A stretch of DNA of 64,000 bases, taken from the NCBI RefSeq assembly GCF_015101885.1, contig NZ_CP062941.1, forward strand, positions 3,844,001 to 3,908,000. The letters run 5' to 3'. Under the pieces are notes generated by a model. That model ran no database searches. It was not told where the DNA came from and was given only the letters and a program-made list of their open reading frames with translations. Shown one piece after another: positions 27,144-37,183 of the stretch. Each line of letters opens with the position of its first letter. Position 1 is the stretch's first letter. Position numbers and translations under genes: made by a program. The stretch comes from Massilia litorea. GTDB taxonomy: Bacteria; Pseudomonadota; Gammaproteobacteria; Burkholderiales; Burkholderiaceae_D.

Positions 27144-28487
27144 TTAGTCGCGGATTTCCAGCTTGCGGTTCAGGCTCAGCGCCGCCAGCGAGCCGACCGC
27201 GCCCGACAGCAGGTAGAGGCTGACATAGCCGAGGCCGAAGTTGGCCGACAGGCCGAGCGCGACCAGCGGGGCGAAGGCGGCGCCGACCAGCCAGGCCAGG
27301 TCGCTCGTCAATGCCGCGCCGGTGTAGCGGAAGCGCGACTCGAAGTTCGAGGTCACGGCGCCGGCCGCCTGGCCGTAGGACAGGCCGAGCAGGCCGAAAC
27401 CGATCAGGATAAAGGCGTTCTGGCCGGCTTCACCGCCGTCGATCAGCATCGGGACGAAGGCCGAGAAGATGGCGATCAGGGCGGCGAGGGTGCCGAGCGT
27501 GGTGCGGCGGCCGACCTTGTCGGCGATCAGGCCGGAAATCAGGATGCAGACGGCGGCCACCGCGGCGCCCCACATCTGGACATACAGGAAGCCGCTGATC
27601 GGACGGGTGTCGTAGAGCTGCATCCAGGACAGCGGGAACACCGTCACCAGGTGGAACAGGGCGTAGCTGGCGAGGGCGGCGAGGGCGCCGATGACGACGT
27701 TGGCGCCCTGCGTGCGGACCAGTTCGCCAACCGGTGCCGGATCGAGTTCGTGGGCGTCGAGCAGGCGCGAATATTCCGAGGTCGAGACCAGGCGCAGGCG
27801 GGCGAACAGGGCGACGACGTTGATCGCGAAGGCGACGAAGAAGGGGAAGCGCCAGCCCCAGACCAGGAAATCGTCGGTCGACAGGTTGTCCAGCATATAG
27901 GCAAACAAGCCGGCGGCGATCAGGAAGCCTAACGGTGCGCTCAATTGTCCCAGCATCGCGTACCATCCGCGCTTGTGCTCGGGGGCGTTCAGTGCCAGCA
28001 GCGACGGCAGGCCGTCCCAGGAGCCGCCCTGCGCCACGCCCTGGGCGATGCGCATCAGCGACAGCAGGACGATCGAGGCGGTCCCGATCTGCGAATAGGT
28101 CGGCAGGAAGGAAATGACGACGGTTGCCGTGCCGAGCAGGAAGAGGGCGATGGTCAGCTTGACTTCCCGGCTGAAGCGTTTCTGGATCCCCATGAACAGG
28201 ATGGTGCCGATCGGGCGCGCGATGAAAGCGAAGGCGAAGATGGTGAAGGCGTACAGGGTGCCCTCGAGCCGGTCGGCGAAGGGGAAGAACACCGCGGGAA
28301 ACACGAGCACCGAAGCGATCGCATAGACGAAGAAGTCGAAGTATTCGGAGGCGCGGCCGATGACCACACCGACTGCAATTTCGCTCGGGGAGATATGGCC
28401 GTCCCGGGCATTGATGTTGCGGGCGCCGCTGTGGGGGGCGGTTACTGGCGCAGCTCCTGCGCCGCCGTACGTATTCGTGCTTTGCAT
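27144..28487 (-). CDS. MFS metabolite:H+ symporter-like transporter (MHS type)
   Basis: 447 residues, 12 predicted helices. The N-terminal cytoplasmic tail ends in VGVVIGRASEYFDFFVYAIA, the MHS/shikimate-alpha-ketoglutarate permease start. Other marks are FARPIG-like FIARPIGTILFMGI and RIAQGVAQGGSWDGLPSLLA (the RxxQGxxxGGE-type motif with Ser-Trp in place of Glu). It probably imports an organic acid or osmolyte by proton symport, and the substrate is not readable. Clear GGAGA ribosome site. It is divergent from cyoA. Confidence 0.85.
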   Translation of the reverse strand: MQSTNTYGGAGAAPVTAPHSGARNINARDGHISPSEIAVGVVIGRASEYFDFFVYAIASVLVFPAVFFPFADRLEGTLYAFTIFAFAFIARPIGTILFMGIQKRFSREVKLTIALFLLGTATVVISFLPTYSQIGTASIVLLSLMRIAQGVAQGGSWDGLPSLLALNAPEHKRGWYAMLGQLSAPLGFLIAAGLFAYMLDNLSTDDFLVWGWRFPFFVAFAINVVALFARLRLVSTSEYSRLLDAHELDPAPVGELVRTQGANVVIGALAALASYALFHLVTVFPLSWMQLYDTRPISGFLYVQMWGAAVAAVCILISGLIADKVGRRTTLGTLAALIAIFSAFVPMLIDGGEAGQNAFILIGFGLLGLSYGQAAGAVTSNFESRFRYTGAALTSDLAWLVGAAFAPLVALGLSANFGLGYVSLYLLSGAVGSLAALSLNRKLEIRD

Positions 28488-28629
28488 ATTCTTCGTCTCC
28501 AGTCAGGTCGGCGGCCTTCAGAAATCCCCCTGGCCTGGGCAAGGGTGGGACAAAACGTCCAATGTTCAGCGAAGGCCGATGGCATTACAGTAGCATGTTC
28601 TCATTCCCATGTAACGTTAGATACCTAGC

Positions 28630-29637
28630 ATGATTCCTAAAATTGTCCGACCCGGGCTTTCACTTCTCCTGCTTGCAGCGCTGTCCGGCTGCAATACGGT
28701 GACGATGAATGCGGCCGGTGATATCGCAAGGCAGCAGGCCGACCTGATCAAGGTCTCGGTGTGGCTGATGTTAATCATCATCATTCCGGTGATGATCCTG
28801 ACCGTCGTTTTCGCGTGGAAGTACAGAAAGAACGCAAACGCCCGGTACGAGCCGGACTGGGATCACTCGACCAAGCTCGAGCTGGTCATCTGGGGCGCGC
28901 CCCTCCTGATCATCATCGCGCTGGGCCTGATCACCTGGATCAGCACCCACAAGCTCGACCCTTACCGTCCGCTGGACCGCCTGGACGCGCAGCGCGCGGT
29001 GCCGGCCAACACCAAGGTCCTCGAGGTGCAGGTCGTCTCGCTCGACTGGAAATGGCTGTTCATCTATCCGGAGCAGGGCATCGCCACCGTCAATGAACTG
29101 GTGACCCCGGTCGACACCCCGATCCGCTTCAAGCTGACCTCGTCGACCGTGATGAACGCGTTCTACATCCCGACCCTGGCCGGCATGATCTACACGATGC
29201 CGGGCATGGAGACGACCCTGAACGCGGTGGTCAACAAGGCCGGCGCCTACAAGGGGCAGTCGTCCAACTTCTCGGGCGACGGTTTCTCGCACATGAAGTT
29301 CGCCTACCACGGCACCAGCCAGGCCGAGTTCGACGCCTGGGTCGCCAAGGCCAAGGCCAGCGGCAAGGCCCTCGGCCGCGCCGACTACCTGGCGCTGGAA
29401 AAGCCGTCGGAAAAAGAGCCGGTGCGCCTGTACGGCAGCGTCGAGCCGAACCTGTTCCTGTCGATCGTGAACCGCTGCGTGGCCGAAGGCGCCGCCTGCA
29501 TGAATCACCAGATGGCCCAGGACATGCAGCGCGTGCGTAACGACATCGCCCTCAAGCAGTTGCCGCAGGATGGCAAGCGCGTGGCCGATGCCAGCGGCGA
29601 AGTCTGCGAAACCCCTATTAATTCTGTGAAGAAGTAA
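28630..29637 (+). CDS. cyoA: cytochrome o ubiquinol oxidase subunit II
   Basis: 335 residues. Lipoprotein signal [12 protein letters not shown] (Cys near residue 21), two membrane helices (about 40-65 and 85-105), then the cupredoxin domain facing the periplasm. The CuA ligands of cytochrome c oxidases are absent, as expected of a quinol oxidase ([20 protein letters not shown]). It docks ubiquinol and is part of the proton-pumping bo3 oxidase. First gene of a seven-gene run with overlaps or gaps of a few bases. The ribosome site is weak. Confidence 0.96.
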   Translation: MIPKIVRPGLSLLLLAALSGCNTVTMNAAGDIARQQADLIKVSVWLMLIIIIPVMILTVVFAWKYRKNANARYEPDWDHSTKLELVIWGAPLLIIIALGLITWISTHKLDPYRPLDRLDAQRAVPANTKVLEVQVVSLDWKWLFIYPEQGIATVNELVTPVDTPIRFKLTSSTVMNAFYIPTLAGMIYTMPGMETTLNAVVNKAGAYKGQSSNFSGDGFSHMKFAYHGTSQAEFDAWVAKAKASGKALGRADYLALEKPSEKEPVRLYGSVEPNLFLSIVNRCVAEGAACMNHQMAQDMQRVRNDIALKQLPQDGKRVADASGEVCETPINSVKK

Positions 29638-29639
29638 CC

Positions 29640-31643
29640 ATGCAAGACTCATTTGACTTGACGAAGCTTATCTTCGGACGGCTCAGCTGGGACGCGATTC
29701 CGTTCCATGAGCCGATCCTGCTCGCTACCTTCGCGGGTGTGCTGGTAGGCGGTGCGGCCCTCGTCGGCCTCATTTCCTACTTCCGCCTGTGGGGCACCTT
29801 GTGGCGCGACTGGATTACCAGTATCGACCACAAGAAAATCGGCATCATGTACATGATCCTCGGCCTCGTGATGTTCCTGCGCGGCTTTGCCGACGCGCTC
29901 ATGATGCGCGCCCAGCAGGCGATTTCCTTCGGCGACAACGCCGGCTTCCTGCCGCCGCACCACTACGACCAGGTCTTCACCGCCCACGGCGTGATCATGA
30001 TCTTCTTCGTGGCGATGCCCTTCGTGACCGGCCTGATGAACTACGTCGTGCCGCTCCAGATCGGCGCGCGCGACGTGGCTTTCCCGTTCCTGAACAACTT
30101 CTCGTTCTGGATGACGACCATGGGCGCCGTGCTGGTCATGGCCTCGCTGTTCGTCGGCGAATTCGCGCGTACCGGCTGGCTGGCCTTCCCGCCGCTGTCG
30201 GGCATCCTGGCAAGTCCGGGTGTCGGCGTCGACTATTACATATGGTCATTGCAGATTGCGGGCGTAGGAACATTGCTGTCCGGGGTCAACCTGATCGTCA
30301 CCATCGTCAAGATGCGCGCGCCGGGCATGGACCTGATGAAGATGCCTGTCTTCACCTGGACCTCGCTCTGCACCAACATCCTGATCGTCATGTCCTTCCC
30401 GATCCTGACCGCCACCCTGGCGATGCTGGGCATGGACCGCCTGTTCGACACCAACTTCTTCACGGCCGACAAGGGCGGTAACGCCATGCTGTACGTGAAC
30501 CTGATCTGGATCTGGGGCCACCCGGAGGTGTACATCCTGATCCTGCCGGCCTTCGGCATCTTCTCCGAAGTCGTCTCGACCTTCTGCGGCAAGCGCCTGT
30601 TCGGCTATACCTCGATGGTGTACGCCACCGTCGTGATCATGATCCTGTCCTACCTGGTCTGGCTGCACCACTTCTTCACCATGGGTTCCGGCGCGAGCGT
30701 CAACTCGTTCTTCGGCATCACCACGATGATCATCTCGATCCCGACCGGCGCGAAGATCTTCAACTGGCTGTTCACGATGTACCGCGGCCGCATCCGCTTC
30801 GAACTGCCGATGATGTGGACCGTGTCGTTCATGCTGACCTTCACCATCGGCGGCATGACCGGCGTGATGCTGGCCATCCCGGCGGCCGACTTCGTATTGC
30901 ACAACTCGCTGTTCCTGATTGCGCACTTCCACAACGTCATCATCGGCGGCGTGCTGTTCGGCCTGTTCGCGGGCTTCAACTACTGGTTCCCGAAGATGTT
31001 CGGCTTCAAGCTGAACCGTTTCTGGGGCCTGGTCTCGTTCTGGCTGTGGTCGATCGGTTTCTGGGTTGCCTTCCTGCCGGGTTATATCCTGGGCTTCATG
31101 GGCGTCACCCGCCGCTCGAGCCACTTCGAAGATCCTGAAATGCAGTGGCTGTTCGTCATCTCGTTCATCGGCACGCTGATGATCGCCGGCGGTATCGCCG
31201 CGCTGCTGATGCAGATCTTCGTCTCCTGGCGCGACCGCAAGAAGAACGTCGACGTCACCGGCGACCCATGGGATGGCCGTACGCTGGAGTGGGCGACCTC
31301 GTCGCCACCGCCGGACTACAACTTCGCCTTCACGCCGGTCGTGTACGACAACGACACCTACGCCGACATGAAGAAGAACGGCTGGAAGCGTCCATTGACC
31401 GATTACGTCGCGATCCACATGCCGAAGAACACCTGGGCCGGCTTCGTGATCTCGGCGCTGTCGATGGTGCTCGGTTTCGCGATCATCTGGCACATGTGGC
31501 TGCTGACCGGCCTCGCGTTCTTCGCGATGATGGTGGCAACCATTGCCCACACGTTCAACTACAAGCGTGACTATTACATTCCGGCGGAGGAAGTGACCCG
31601 TACCGAGAATGCACGCACTAAATTGCTGGAAGCCCATGTCTGA
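29640..31643 (+). CDS. cyoB: cytochrome o ubiquinol oxidase subunit I
   Basis: 667 residues with about 15 helices. Heme and copper ligands: [11 protein letters not shown] (low-spin heme His), WGHPEVYIL near 293 (CuB His and the cross-linked Tyr), HH near 342, and [10 protein letters not shown] near 428 (high-spin and low-spin heme His). The catalytic subunit reduces oxygen to water and pumps protons. It begins two bases after the cyoA stop. Confidence 0.98.
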   Translation: MQDSFDLTKLIFGRLSWDAIPFHEPILLATFAGVLVGGAALVGLISYFRLWGTLWRDWITSIDHKKIGIMYMILGLVMFLRGFADALMMRAQQAISFGDNAGFLPPHHYDQVFTAHGVIMIFFVAMPFVTGLMNYVVPLQIGARDVAFPFLNNFSFWMTTMGAVLVMASLFVGEFARTGWLAFPPLSGILASPGVGVDYYIWSLQIAGVGTLLSGVNLIVTIVKMRAPGMDLMKMPVFTWTSLCTNILIVMSFPILTATLAMLGMDRLFDTNFFTADKGGNAMLYVNLIWIWGHPEVYILILPAFGIFSEVVSTFCGKRLFGYTSMVYATVVIMILSYLVWLHHFFTMGSGASVNSFFGITTMIISIPTGAKIFNWLFTMYRGRIRFELPMMWTVSFMLTFTIGGMTGVMLAIPAADFVLHNSLFLIAHFHNVIIGGVLFGLFAGFNYWFPKMFGFKLNRFWGLVSFWLWSIGFWVAFLPGYILGFMGVTRRSSHFEDPEMQWLFVISFIGTLMIAGGIAALLMQIFVSWRDRKKNVDVTGDPWDGRTLEWATSSPPPDYNFAFTPVVYDNDTYADMKKNGWKRPLTDYVAIHMPKNTWAGFVISALSMVLGFAIIWHMWLLTGLAFFAMMVATIAHTFNYKRDYYIPAEEVTRTENARTKLLEAHV

Positions 31644-32283
31644 AATTAACGCAACCCTCAGTGCGCAAAACGGCGGCGTGACCGGCGCCGACGCCGGCTC
31701 GCGCTACCACGTGCGCGAGCACCATCCGGAACACGGCACCATGCTCGGTTTCTGGATCTACCTGATGAGCGACTGCCTCATCTTCGCCAGCCTGTTCGCG
31801 ACCTATGCTGTCCTGGGCCGTAACTACGCCGGCGGGCCATCGGGCGCGGAACTGTTCAACCTGCCGCTGGTGGGCCTGAACACGGCCTTCCTGCTGGTGT
31901 CCTCGATCACCTTCGGCTTCGCCATGATCTCGGCGCAGTCGAAGAACCTCGGCCGGGCCCAGCTCTGGCTGGCCGTGACCGGCATTCTCGGCGCCTGCTT
32001 CCTTGGCCTGGAAATGTACGAATTCGTCGAGCTGATCCACGAAGGCGCCGGCCCGTCGCGCAGCAGCTTCCTGACCGCGTTCTTCTCGCTGGTCGGCACC
32101 CACGGCCTGCACGTGCTGTTCGGTATCGTCTGGCTCGTGACGCTGATGTTCCAGCTGGCCAGGCATGGCCTGTCGGTCGAGAACCTGCGCCGCATGGCTT
32201 GCCTGTCGCTGTTCTGGCACTTCCTGGACGTCGTCTGGATCTTCGTATTCACCTTTGTTTACCTGATGGGGACGCTGCCATGA
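31636..32283 (+). CDS. cyoC: cytochrome o ubiquinol oxidase subunit III
   Basis: 215 residues from ATG 31636 ([14 protein letters not shown]), overlapping cyoB by 8 bases. Five membrane helices. [20 protein letters not shown] and [18 protein letters not shown] are the subunit III signatures. It stabilises subunit I and the proton path of the bo3 oxidase in the inner membrane. Confidence 0.96.
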   Translation: MSEINATLSAQNGGVTGADAGSRYHVREHHPEHGTMLGFWIYLMSDCLIFASLFATYAVLGRNYAGGPSGAELFNLPLVGLNTAFLLVSSITFGFAMISAQSKNLGRAQLWLAVTGILGACFLGLEMYEFVELIHEGAGPSRSSFLTAFFSLVGTHGLHVLFGIVWLVTLMFQLARHGLSVENLRRMACLSLFWHFLDVVWIFVFTFVYLMGTLP

Positions 32284-32690
32284 GCGAACATCACAACCAC
32301 GGTCACGACGACCACGGCCACGGCCACCATGACGCGCACGCAGTGCACTACAGCCTGAAGGACTACTCGATCGGCTTCGCGCTGGCCGTGATCCTGACGG
32401 TGATCCCGTTCTGGCTCGTCATGGGCAACATCCTCGATCCTTCGATGACGCGCTTCGTCATCATGGGCTTCGCCGGGGTCCAGGTCGTCGTCCACATGAT
32501 CTATTTCCTCCACATGAACTCGAAGTCCGAGGGAGGCTGGAACATGATGGCGCTGATCCTGACCATCGTCCTGCTGGGCATCGTCCTGTCGGGTTCGATC
32601 TGGGTCATGTACCACATGAACGCCAACATGATGCCCGGCATGGGCGACGCAGCGGCCGTCACCAGCCACGGCACCCACGACATGCCATGA
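32280..32690 (+). CDS. cyoD: cytochrome o ubiquinol oxidase subunit IV
   Basis: 136 residues, three helices of the COX4_pro type (YSIGFALAVILTVIPFWLVM; MGFAGVQVVVHMIYFLHMN). The N-terminus is strikingly rich in histidine (about 9 His in the first 22 residues), which could bind metal. The start overlaps the cyoC stop as ATGA. It helps assemble the bo3 oxidase. The heme O synthase gene cyoE, often next in such operons, is missing here. Confidence 0.94.
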   Translation: MSEHHNHGHDDHGHGHHDAHAVHYSLKDYSIGFALAVILTVIPFWLVMGNILDPSMTRFVIMGFAGVQVVVHMIYFLHMNSKSEGGWNMMALILTIVLLGIVLSGSIWVMYHMNANMMPGMGDAAAVTSHGTHDMP

Positions 32691-33508
32691 CGGACCGGCA
32701 CGGTCCGGGAGAGGGCGCCCCGACAACAGGGCGCAATTCAAACGTCGCCAGGCTGGTCCTGGCGGTAATCGGACTCTTCCTGATCGTGCTGTTTGCGGGG
32801 CTGGGGACCTGGCAGGTGCAACGCCTGTCCTGGAAGCTGGCCCTGATCGAACGCGTGGAGACACGCGTCGGCGCACCGGCGGCGGCTCTGCCGCCGGCAA
32901 CGCGCTGGTCTTCCATTTCAAAAGAGTCCGACGAATACCGGCACGTAGCGCTCGCCGGCCACTTCCTCTACGAATACTCGACGCCGGTGCAGGCGGTCTC
33001 CGAACTGGGAGCCGGCTTCTGGCTCGTCACGCCGCTGTGCACGCCTGACGGCAGCATCGTGCTCGTGAACCGGGGCTTCATCACGGCCGACCAGGCGCGC
33101 GGCCGCTATCCGGCGCGCAGCGCGGGCGGCAATCCCTGCGCCGCCGGCGGCCCGGCGCACAGCCTCACCGGCCTGTTGCGCATCACGGAACCCGGCGGCG
33201 GCTTCCTGCGCGATAACGATCCTGCCGGTAACCGCTGGTTCTCGCGCGACGTCGCCGCCATCGCCGCCGCACGCGGCCTGAACAATGTCGCACCATACTT
33301 CGTCGATGCGGCGCGCGGGCAGGACTCGGCGAACGCACCCGAACATCCGGTCGGCGGCCTGACGGTCATTTCCTTCCAAAACAATCACCTCGTGTATGCG
33401 ATCACTTGGTATGCTCTTGCTTTGATGGTCGCCGGTGCGTTGTGGTACGTCGCGCGCACGGGCGGCAGGGAAACCCGCAAGGCAAGGAACGATGGCCGTA
33501 AAGCTTGA
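32687..33508 (+). CDS. SURF1 family oxidase assembly protein
   Basis: 273 residues. One N-terminal helix (about 22-42; FLIVLFAGLGTWQVQRLSWK contains the conserved GxWQxxR) and one C-terminal helix (about 240-260). The periplasmic middle has GFWLVTPL and VLVNRGFI. SURF1 proteins help insert heme into subunit I of terminal oxidases. It starts inside the cyoD stop (ATGA) and overlaps the sensor kinase by 17 bases, so it is a working member of the cyo operon. Confidence 0.93.
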   Translation: MTDRHGPGEGAPTTGRNSNVARLVLAVIGLFLIVLFAGLGTWQVQRLSWKLALIERVETRVGAPAAALPPATRWSSISKESDEYRHVALAGHFLYEYSTPVQAVSELGAGFWLVTPLCTPDGSIVLVNRGFITADQARGRYPARSAGGNPCAAGGPAHSLTGLLRITEPGGGFLRDNDPAGNRWFSRDVAAIAAARGLNNVAPYFVDAARGQDSANAPEHPVGGLTVISFQNNHLVYAITWYALALMVAGALWYVARTGGRETRKARNDGRKA

Positions 33509-34835
33509 TCTGTTAACAAAAATAACGCCTTCGATCGCATCCGCGCTCGAGGCGAACGTCGAATACGCCGCCGGCCACAAGAACATGCTGCAGCTCATCG
33601 AGCTGCGCTGGATCGCCGTCATCGGCCAGGTCACGACGATCGCCGCCGCGATCCTGATCTTCGACGTCAACCTGCCGCTGGTGCACATGCTGCAGGTGCT
33701 GGCCTGCCTGATCGCCTTCAACATCGCCAGCCATTTGCGCTGGCACGAACGGCGGCCGGTCGCCAACAGCGAGCTGTTCATGGCCCTGCTGGTCGACGTC
33801 GCCACGCTCACCGTCCAGCTCTACCTGTCCGGCGGCACCACCAATCCCTTCGCTTTCCTGTACCTGCTGCAGATCATCATCTCGGCCGTGCTGCTGGAAG
33901 CCTGGTCGACCTGGTCGATCGTGTTCGTCACCTTGCTGTGCCTGGCCCTGCTGGCCATCTTCGCCCAGCCGCTCGCGCTGCCCTTCGACCATGCGCGCGG
34001 GATCGCCAGCCTGTATGTGCAGGGCATGCTGCTGTGCTTTGCCATCAACGCGGCGCTGCTGGTGATTTTCATTACCCGTATCAGCGGGACCCTGCGCGCC
34101 AAGGCGGCCGACCTGGCCGACCTGCGCCAGCGCGCCGCCGAGGAAGACCATATCGTACGCATGGGCCTGCTCGCTTCCGGCGCGGCCCACGAACTGGGCA
34201 CGCCGCTGGCGACGCTGTCGGTGATCCTGGGCGACTGGAAGCGCATGCCCGAGTTCCGCGACAACCCCGACCTGCGCGAGGAAATCGCCGAGATGCAGAC
34301 GCAACTGAAACGCTGCAAGTCGATCGTCAGCGGGATCCTGCTCTCTGCGGGCAGCGCGCGCGGCGAATCGGCGGTGCGCACCACCATCCACACCTTCCTC
34401 GACGGCCTGGCCGAAGAATGGGAAGAGCGGCGCCAGGTCGACGTGTTCGAGTACGAGAACCGGATCGCCGAGGACATTCCGGTCGCCTTCGATTCGGCCC
34501 TGAAGCAGACCATCGACAACCTGCTCGACAACGCCTTCGAGGCCTCGCCCGACTGGGTGCGGCTGGAAGCGAGCGTCGAGGACGACACCCTGCACCTCGT
34601 CGTGCTCGACAAGGGACCGGGTTTTGCACCGGCCATGCTGAGCCAGTTCGGCAAGCCTTACCAGTCGACCAAGAGCCGCCCCGGCGCCGGCGTCGGCCTG
34701 TTTTTGGTGGTGAACGTGGCGCGCACGCTGGGCGGCGGTGTGGCGGCGCGCAACCGCGACGGCGGCGGAGCGGAGGTCAGGCTGACGATTCCCCTCGCGG
34801 CGATCGTGCTGAGCGGGGAGGGCGAGCATGTCTGA
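33492..34835 (+). CDS. regB: RegB/PrrB-type redox sensor histidine kinase
   Basis: 447 residues from ATG 33492 (AAGGAACG upstream). Six helices in the first ~200 residues include the RegB quinone-site motif GGTTNPF near 114. The H-box AAHELGTPLATLSV is near 232, with a cysteine in TQLKRCKSIV where RegB has its redox switch. Then the ATPase N-box DNLLDNAFEAS and G-box GAGVGLFLVVNVA. It monitors the quinone pool and phosphorylates RegA. Encoded in the oxidase operon, it is placed to tune oxidase levels to electron flow. Confidence 0.93.
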   Translation: MAVKLDLLTKITPSIASALEANVEYAAGHKNMLQLIELRWIAVIGQVTTIAAAILIFDVNLPLVHMLQVLACLIAFNIASHLRWHERRPVANSELFMALLVDVATLTVQLYLSGGTTNPFAFLYLLQIIISAVLLEAWSTWSIVFVTLLCLALLAIFAQPLALPFDHARGIASLYVQGMLLCFAINAALLVIFITRISGTLRAKAADLADLRQRAAEEDHIVRMGLLASGAAHELGTPLATLSVILGDWKRMPEFRDNPDLREEIAEMQTQLKRCKSIVSGILLSAGSARGESAVRTTIHTFLDGLAEEWEERRQVDVFEYENRIAEDIPVAFDSALKQTIDNLLDNAFEASPDWVRLEASVEDDTLHLVVLDKGPGFAPAMLSQFGKPYQSTKSRPGAGVGLFLVVNVARTLGGGVAARNRDGGGAEVRLTIPLAAIVLSGEGEHV

Positions 34836-35376
34836 GCTGTCGCCTGAAACGCCGGTCCTGCTCATCGTCGAGGACGACGAAGCCTTTGCCCGCACCCTGG
34901 GGCGTTCCTTCGAGCGGCGCGGCTACCGCGTGCTGCACGCGCCCGGTTACGAGGAAGCGGCGAAGGTGCTGGACGAGCACGACCCCGGCTATGCGGTGGT
35001 CGACCTCAAGCTGAAGGGCAATTCCTCGGGCCTGAACTGCGTGCAGCTGCTGCATGCGCACGACCCGGAGATGCTGATCGTCGTCCTGACCGGCTTCGCC
35101 AGCATCGGCACCGCGGTCGAGGCGATCAAGCTGGGTGCCTGCCAGTACCTGGCGAAACCCTCGAACACGGACGACATCGAGGCCGCCTTCGGCCACGTGG
35201 CAGGCAATGCCGATATCGAAGTCACCAACCGCTCGACCTCGATCAAGACGCTGGAATGGGAGCATATCCACGCGGTGCTGGCCGAGACCGATTTCAATAT
35301 CTCGGAAGCGGCGCGCCGCCTGGGGATGCACCGGCGCACGCTGGCGCGGAAGCTCGAGAAGCAGCGGGTGAAGTGA
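34828..35376 (+). CDS. regA: RegA/PrrA/ActR-type response regulator
   Basis: 182 residues. Receiver domain at 1-125 with the acidic pair EDDE, the phosphorylated Asp in AVVDLKLKG near 58, TGFAS and the switch Lys in LAKPSN. A short linker leads to the Fis-type helix-turn-helix NISEAARRLGMHRRTLARKL, almost invariant in RegA proteins. Overlaps regB by 8 bases. It is the global redox regulator of respiration, carbon and nitrogen fixation genes in proteobacteria, and here it most obviously regulates its own cyo operon. Confidence 0.95.
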   Translation: MSELSPETPVLLIVEDDEAFARTLGRSFERRGYRVLHAPGYEEAAKVLDEHDPGYAVVDLKLKGNSSGLNCVQLLHAHDPEMLIVVLTGFASIGTAVEAIKLGACQYLAKPSNTDDIEAAFGHVAGNADIEVTNRSTSIKTLEWEHIHAVLAETDFNISEAARRLGMHRRTLARKLEKQRVK

Positions 35377-35396
35377 GCGGATGACCTGAGCCGGAT

Positions 35397-35888
35397 TCAG
35401 CCGGCCGCTGCCAGGGTCGCCTGCTCCGCCGTCTTCAGCTGTTTCGAAATCAGCTCCGCGAACAGGCGCATGGTCGTCACCGTGGTTTTATTGCTCAGCG
35501 ATGCAGGGTAGGGGTCGAGGCCGCAGAGCGTCCCGAAATACGTGCCGCAGGGGCGGAACAGCGGTACCGAAAAATAGCTCTTGAAGCCGTACATGAGCGG
35601 CGTCGGATGGTCTTTGTAGACAGGGGAATCGTCGACGCTGTCGATGACGATCGCCAGGCCGGTGTCGCGCACGTCTTCGCAGAGCGTGGTCGTCACGTCC
35701 AGCGGATCGCCGGGTTTCAGGCCGTAGTCGAGCCGGTCCAGGATGGCGCATGCGGTCCAGGTCGCATCGGTCACGTGGGCGACGCAAATGAAGCGCAGGC
35801 CGGTCAATTCGGCCAGTGTACGCATGATGTCGGGAACGGCGCTGATGGCCTGCACTTCGGCTACACAATGCTGCAAGGCTTTGTCCAA
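35397..35888 (-). CDS. GAF domain protein
   Basis: 163 residues made almost only of one GAF fold (about 5-155). DVTTTLCEDVRDTGLAIVID and GFKSYFSVPLFRPCGTYFGT are the typical ligand-pocket strands. Four cysteines (C8, C35, C47, C70) and one more in the RPCGTYFGTLCG turn are notable. The start is TTG 35888 with AGGAG upstream. A stand-alone GAF of this kind often acts as a small-molecule or redox sensor for a partner. None is encoded beside it. Confidence 0.82.
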   Translation of the reverse strand: MDKALQHCVAEVQAISAVPDIMRTLAELTGLRFICVAHVTDATWTACAILDRLDYGLKPGDPLDVTTTLCEDVRDTGLAIVIDSVDDSPVYKDHPTPLMYGFKSYFSVPLFRPCGTYFGTLCGLDPYPASLSNKTTVTTMRLFAELISKQLKTAEQATLAAAG

Positions 35889-35974
35889 CGGGTGCTCCTG
35901 GAATAAAACGGTGAGGATGACATCCTAGCATCCAGCCGGCGCCTGTTTCCGATTATTCGGCTCCCTGCCGATTC

Positions 35975-36319
35975 TCAGAGCCCCGCCAGCAGCTTGCGCA
36001 CCGCCTGGTGCGCCTCCAGCCAGCCGCTTTCGATCAGCTTCGGCCGGCACTCGGCGCATTCCTCGAACGGGTTGCAGGCGTGGGGCAGCTCGACATACTT
36101 CGAACCGACCACCGGTTTGGCGCCGTGGGCGTCGCGCGAGGAGGGGGCTTTCGGACTGCTGTCGGCGCTGTCGCCGGAGGCGCCGCCGGCGATCCAGCGT
36201 GCGAAGGGCTCGCTATCCTTGCCGTCCGGGACGTACCAGCATTTGCGCGTCGGGTTCCAGCGCGCGCCCAGGGACTTGGCTTCGTCTTTTTCGGCGTAGG
36301 GGACCTTCAGGAGAATCAT
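35975..36319 (-). CDS. DUF5710-domain protein with cysteine motif
   Basis: 114 residues from ATG 36319. The N-terminal DUF5710 module (LKVPYAEKDEAKSLGARWNP, then KCWYVPDG) is a small domain found in many phage and plasmid primase- or DNA-associated proteins. The C-terminal half has HACNPFEECAEC, a potential zinc-binding CX6CX2C. The function is unknown. It is a single gene facing the GAF gene's 5' end. Confidence 0.75.
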   Translation of the reverse strand: MILLKVPYAEKDEAKSLGARWNPTRKCWYVPDGKDSEPFARWIAGGASGDSADSSPKAPSSRDAHGAKPVVGSKYVELPHACNPFEECAECRPKLIESGWLEAHQAVRKLLAGL

Positions 36320-36527
36320 GGGTGTGCTTTCGACTGAGCCGCGGTGGTGCGGCGGTCGGTATTGTACGGGGAAGTGGCGCGATGGGGGAGTCCACCCTGG
36401 GCTAGGCAAGCGGCCGCGGCGCGGATGCCTGCTGCGTTCCGATGCATGCCTGAAGCGGACGGAAATTGTTCAAAAACTTGTTCGAATACGATAATATTAT
36501 CTTTTAACAACATTTTCGGGAGCGCGT

Positions 36528-37169
36528 TTGGAACACGAAAGCCACCACCATCATCATGCGCCCAAGACCGGCGTGCGCTGGCTGGACCTCGGCCTGGGCC
36601 TGTCGGCCGGGGTCGTCTCGCTGGTCTCGCTCTGGCTCGGCCTGCACTCGGCGCATTCGATGGAAAAGCTCGTCGCCGCGAACAGCTACCCCTACCTGGA
36701 ACTGATGCGTTCGAACATCTCGACGGTGCGCATGCCCGATTCCGATCGCATGCGCCAGACGGTGACCTATTTCTTCGAGAATAACGGCATCGGTCCCGCG
36801 CGCATCGAGTGGGTACAGTTCAACTTCAAAGGCAAGCCGATGCGGGACATGAACGACCTGATCGAAGCCTGCTGTTCGATGGCTGGGTCCGATCTCAGGG
36901 CGATCGATACGCGGGGCAATGTAGTAAATGCACTCGTGCGTCCGGGCACCAGCGTCCCGATGTTTACCTGGAACGAGCCGTCGACCCCGAACCCGGCGTT
37001 TTATGCGCTGCTCAAGCAGATGAACGACATCACCTTCTCGGCATGCTATTGCTCGGTCTTCGATGAATGCTATGTGCGCAGCGACGACGACCGGAAGCCC
37101 CAACCGGTCGAGCAGTGCACCCCGCCCGCCGTCACCTTCCGCCCAGGCTTCCACCCCAAGGGTGCCTGA
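36528..37169 (+). CDS. hypothetical single-pass membrane protein
   Basis: 213 residues from TTG 36528, with GGGAG upstream. It begins MEHESHHHHHAPKTG, a histidine cluster, followed by one helix (about 20-42; LSAGVVSLVSLWLGLHSAHS) and a soluble, probably periplasmic domain. It contains six cysteines, including ACCSM and CYCSVFDECYV, suggestive of disulfides. The sequence GPARIEWVQFNFKGKPM resembles a beta-sandwich strand pair. I do not recognise the family. It is preceded by an AT-rich ~70-bp stretch that probably holds its promoter. Confidence 0.7.
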   Translation: MEHESHHHHHAPKTGVRWLDLGLGLSAGVVSLVSLWLGLHSAHSMEKLVAANSYPYLELMRSNISTVRMPDSDRMRQTVTYFFENNGIGPARIEWVQFNFKGKPMRDMNDLIEACCSMAGSDLRAIDTRGNVVNALVRPGTSVPMFTWNEPSTPNPAFYALLKQMNDITFSACYCSVFDECYVRSDDDRKPQPVEQCTPPAVTFRPGFHPKGA

Positions 37170-37183
37170 ACGAGGGATTTCCC

